Below are positions 61,699 to 64,000 of a stretch of 64,000 nucleotides of DNA, in pieces; within the stretch, counting starts at the first letter, position 1; every line of letters begins with the position of its first letter. Source of the DNA: Sphingomicrobium marinum (lineage in GTDB: Bacteria; Pseudomonadota; Alphaproteobacteria; Sphingomonadales; Sphingomonadaceae); NCBI RefSeq assembly GCF_026157105.1, contig NZ_JANPVQ010000001.1, forward strand, positions 1,109,501 through 1,173,500. Direction: 5' to 3'. The translations under genes and the position numbers were made by a program. The notes below the pieces were generated by a model. The model was given only the letters and a program-made list of their open reading frames with translations. It searched no databases and was not told the origin of the DNA.

Positions 61699-64000
61699 AT
61701 GAACCTGACCCGTCCCTTCGGTGTGTTCGCATTGACGCTGCTTCTAGCGGCAACGATGCTGCACGCCGTGGGGGCGGCGAAGGCGCAGGACATCGAGAAT
61801 ATTGCGCGGGCCGTCTGGCAGCGCGCGGATCAATCGATAGAAGTGCTGTCCAATCCCGTTGTTACGACGATTTCCCGTCCCGCCGTCACCGTCGAGACAT
61901 TCCGCTACGACGGCGGTTCGGGGCTCAGTATCGATCTTCCGCAGACAAAATGTGAAGGTAGCGGTGCTTCGCTTGCGGCCGACACTTCCCGGACCGCTTC
62001 GGCCAGCGTTACCCACACCGACAGCTATCGAGTAGGTGAACGCATCGTCTTTCGCTTTGACGCTGCATTTGCTAATACAAGTGCCGATACGGTTAATCAT
62101 GTTATTGTGATTATTACCACGCCGGCTGGCGATCTCGAAATACTCACCGCGTTCGAAACCGGCGCGAATACGGGCATATTTGCCGGTGAGATCGCGACCA
62201 CGTCGCGCCCGCCGCAACCGGTCGAACTCGATTGCCGCCTGTCGGTCGCCGCGGGCGACCATGTGCAAGTGGCCCTCCATGCCGATGCCACAGCCGGGCC
62301 GATCATCTCGACCCAGGTAAATATCTTGGCCGATCCCTTTGGCATTATCTTCGACAGCGAAACGGGCGACCCGGTCAACGGCGCGCGAATAACCATTGTT
62401 GATGCCAATACGGGCCAGCCGGCTACCGTTTTTGCTGATGACGGCGTTACGCCCTGGCCCTCGACCGTTATTTCGGGCGAGGATGTCATCTATGGTGCTG
62501 GAAACGTTTTCGAGATTGGCGACGGAGAATACCGCTTCCCGCTGACCAATCTCGGCGAATATAGCTTTATCATCCAGCCGCCGACCCCTTATTCGGCGCC
62601 GTCGCAGGTCCCGCCCGAGAAGATCGCGTTGCTGACGCGCCCAGACGGACTGCCTTTTGTCATCAACGACGCCTCATATGGTGGCAGCTTCCTGCTGGAT
62701 TCCCCGCTGCCGGTGCGTGTCGATATCCCGCTCGACCGGCCCTCCATCGCGGTGTCGATCACCAAGGACGTGTCGCAGGCCCGCGCTTACCCGGGCGATG
62801 CGGTCTTCTACACCATCACCGTGCGCAACCAGGATGCTGACCGTATCAAGCGCGATATTCGCGTCACCGACACGCCTTCGCGCTGGCTGCGCCTGCGCCG
62901 CGAAAGCATTCGCATCGATGGGGCCGTGGCGCCTGAGGCTGTCACAATCTCCCCCGATGGCGGGACACTCGAAATCGCGCTTGGCGACATCGCCGCCGGT
63001 GCATCGCGCACCGTGTCCTACGCAATGATTGTGCGCGCTGACGCACCGCCGGGACGTGCCATCAACAAAGCCGTCGCGACCGACATTTTCGGAAACGAAG
63101 TGACAACGCAGGCCTCGCTGCTGGTCGACCGCGAGACGATCGGCAATCGGATGACGATCATCGGCCGTGTCACCGACGGGCCGTGCGTCGCCGACGAGCC
63201 GCGCACCGGCATTCCCGGTGTGCGCGTTATGATGGAAGACGGCAGCTTTGCCATCACCGATGCCGAAGGTCGCTATCATTTCGAGGGCGTGGTGCCGGGC
63301 AATCACGTGGTGCAAGCGCAGCGCGCAACCTTGCCCGAAGGCGGCGCTTTCATCGATTGCACTCGCTCGACCCGCAGCGCCGGAAACGCCGACAACCGCT
63401 TCGTGAGCGGCCAGGGTGGCAGCCTGGTCGTAGTCGATTTCCACGCCGAACTGCCCGAAGGTGTGCTGGCACTGGCGCCGGTCGTCAATGACCCCGTCAG
63501 CAACCGTGATGCCGCGGGCGCGGATACCGACTGGCTGGCGCTCGGCAACGGTCCGATCGAGTTTCTCTTTCCTGGCACACAGCAGAACCCGCGCGCCGCT
63601 GCGACCCGCGTCGTCGTGCGTCACGGCACCGATCACAAGGTCGAACTGACGGTCAACAACAAGCCCGTCGACCCGCTGACCTATGACGGCATCCGCACAT
63701 CGAGCGACGGTGCATATGCCGTTAGTATCTGGCGCGGCGTGGCTATTGAGGACGGTGCGAACCGCCTGCGGGCCAAGGTCGTCGGCGCTGGCGACACTGT
63801 GGCAGCGGATCTTGAACGGGTGATCCATTATTCGGGTGCGCCGCTCAACGCTAAGCTGGTGGCCGACCAGTCCAACCTCGTCGCCGACGGCTCTACCCGC
63901 CCGGTGCTGGCCGTGCGTTTCACCGATCGCAAGGGGCACCCGGTGCGCTCGGGCGTGAGCGGCCCCTTCACCGTCAGCGCGCCCTATGAGAGCGCGCAGG
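61699..64000 (+). CDS. Large secreted DUF11 / carboxypeptidase-regulatory-like protein (partial, cut by right edge)
   Basis: From the ATG at 61699 (MNLTRPFGVFALTLLLAAT) the frame is open for 767 codons to the window end. A signal peptide (to AAKAQ) leads to Ig-like regions; a domain with GDPVNGARITIVDANTG and a DUF11 unit (YPGDAVFYTITVRNQDAD, VTDTPSRWLRL, LGDIAAGASRTVSY); then a carboxypeptidase-regulatory/SdrD_B-like unit (GIPGVRVMMEDGSFAITDAEGRYHF). Further Ig-like strands follow, with an invasin-like stretch LVADQSNLVADGSTRPVL near the edge. The C-terminus, possibly a barrel or further Ig repeats, is not visible. Last of four same-strand DUF11 genes; it may act as their anchor or secretion platform. 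Confidence 0.82.
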   Translation, partial: MNLTRPFGVFALTLLLAATMLHAVGAAKAQDIENIARAVWQRADQSIEVLSNPVVTTISRPAVTVETFRYDGGSGLSIDLPQTKCEGSGASLAADTSRTASASVTHTDSYRVGERIVFRFDAAFANTSADTVNHVIVIITTPAGDLEILTAFETGANTGIFAGEIATTSRPPQPVELDCRLSVAAGDHVQVALHADATAGPIISTQVNILADPFGIIFDSETGDPVNGARITIVDANTGQPATVFADDGVTPWPSTVISGEDVIYGAGNVFEIGDGEYRFPLTNLGEYSFIIQPPTPYSAPSQVPPEKIALLTRPDGLPFVINDASYGGSFLLDSPLPVRVDIPLDRPSIAVSITKDVSQARAYPGDAVFYTITVRNQDADRIKRDIRVTDTPSRWLRLRRESIRIDGAVAPEAVTISPDGGTLEIALGDIAAGASRTVSYAMIVRADAPPGRAINKAVATDIFGNEVTTQASLLVDRETIGNRMTIIGRVTDGPCVADEPRTGIPGVRVMMEDGSFAITDAEGRYHFEGVVPGNHVVQAQRATLPEGGAFIDCTRSTRSAGNADNRFVSGQGGSLVVVDFHAELPEGVLALAPVVNDPVSNRDAAGADTDWLALGNGPIEFLFPGTQQNPRAAATRVVVRHGTDHKVELTVNNKPVDPLTYDGIRTSSDGAYAVSIWRGVAIEDGANRLRAKVVGAGDTVAADLERVIHYSGAPLNAKLVADQSNLVADGSTRPVLAVRFTDRKGHPVRSGVSGPFTVSAPYESAQ

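Overview
The window looks like chromosomal DNA of a high-GC alphaproteobacterium, most likely a sphingomonad. This rests on several things seen here: the orders tig–clpP–clpX–lon–HU and mreB–mreC–mreD–pbp2–rodA, a System I cytochrome c maturation operon, an S8-family autotransporter with PFYGNI heptads, and GatCAB-dependent tRNA amidation. The assignment is inferred from gene content and was not checked by a search.

Layout. 1–6.7 kb: a left-truncated DUF305 gene, then a secreted subtilisin-type autotransporter followed by a TPR–GGDEF–EAL c-di-GMP regulator. 6.7–12.5 kb: tRNA-Lys and the leftward cell-shape operon. 12.6–19 kb: mutL, a BLUF-fold protein lacking its photochemical residues, a divergent ketol-acid reductoisomerase, miaA, serB and a Sel1/SPOR protein. 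19.1–22.8 kb: an orphan ParA, a very acidic partner with a ribbon-helix-helix-like end, and a TPR/SPOR lipoprotein. 22.8–29 kb: pyrB, ruvX, a DUF3089 hydrolase and gatCAB with a lower-GC membrane gene inserted between gatA and gatB. 29–33.4 kb: a PafA-like phosphatase and an envelope lipoprotein/M48 peptidase group. 33.5–42.5 kb: tRNA-Leu, tig, a dolichol-phosphate-mannose-synthase-like transferase, clpP, a J-domain protein, clpX, a CPBP-like protein, lon, HU and tRNA-Val. 42.5–53.7 kb: a Crp/Fnr regulator, tRNA-His, a leucine-dehydrogenase-like enzyme, ccmCDEFGHI, alanine dehydrogenase, kup, a 2H phosphoesterase, a DUF3775 protein and tRNA-Met.

53.8–59.0 kb is visibly lower in GC and accessory. 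Just after tRNA-Met lies the scar of an integrated element: decayed minus-strand reading frames, the first 29 codons of a type I methyltransferase (HsdM) joined to the last ~62 codons of a tyrosine recombinase, 13-bp direct repeats around that junction, hairpins, and a partial copy of the tRNA 3' end. A two-gene polysaccharide module follows (family 2 glycosyltransferase and outer-membrane barrel).

59.06 kb to the right edge holds four same-strand genes for secreted DUF11/Ig-like proteins: two paralogues, a small one between them, and a large multidomain protein cut off by the window end. With the heptad autotransporter and the ParA/acidic-protein pair, this is the best candidate for an undescribed system.
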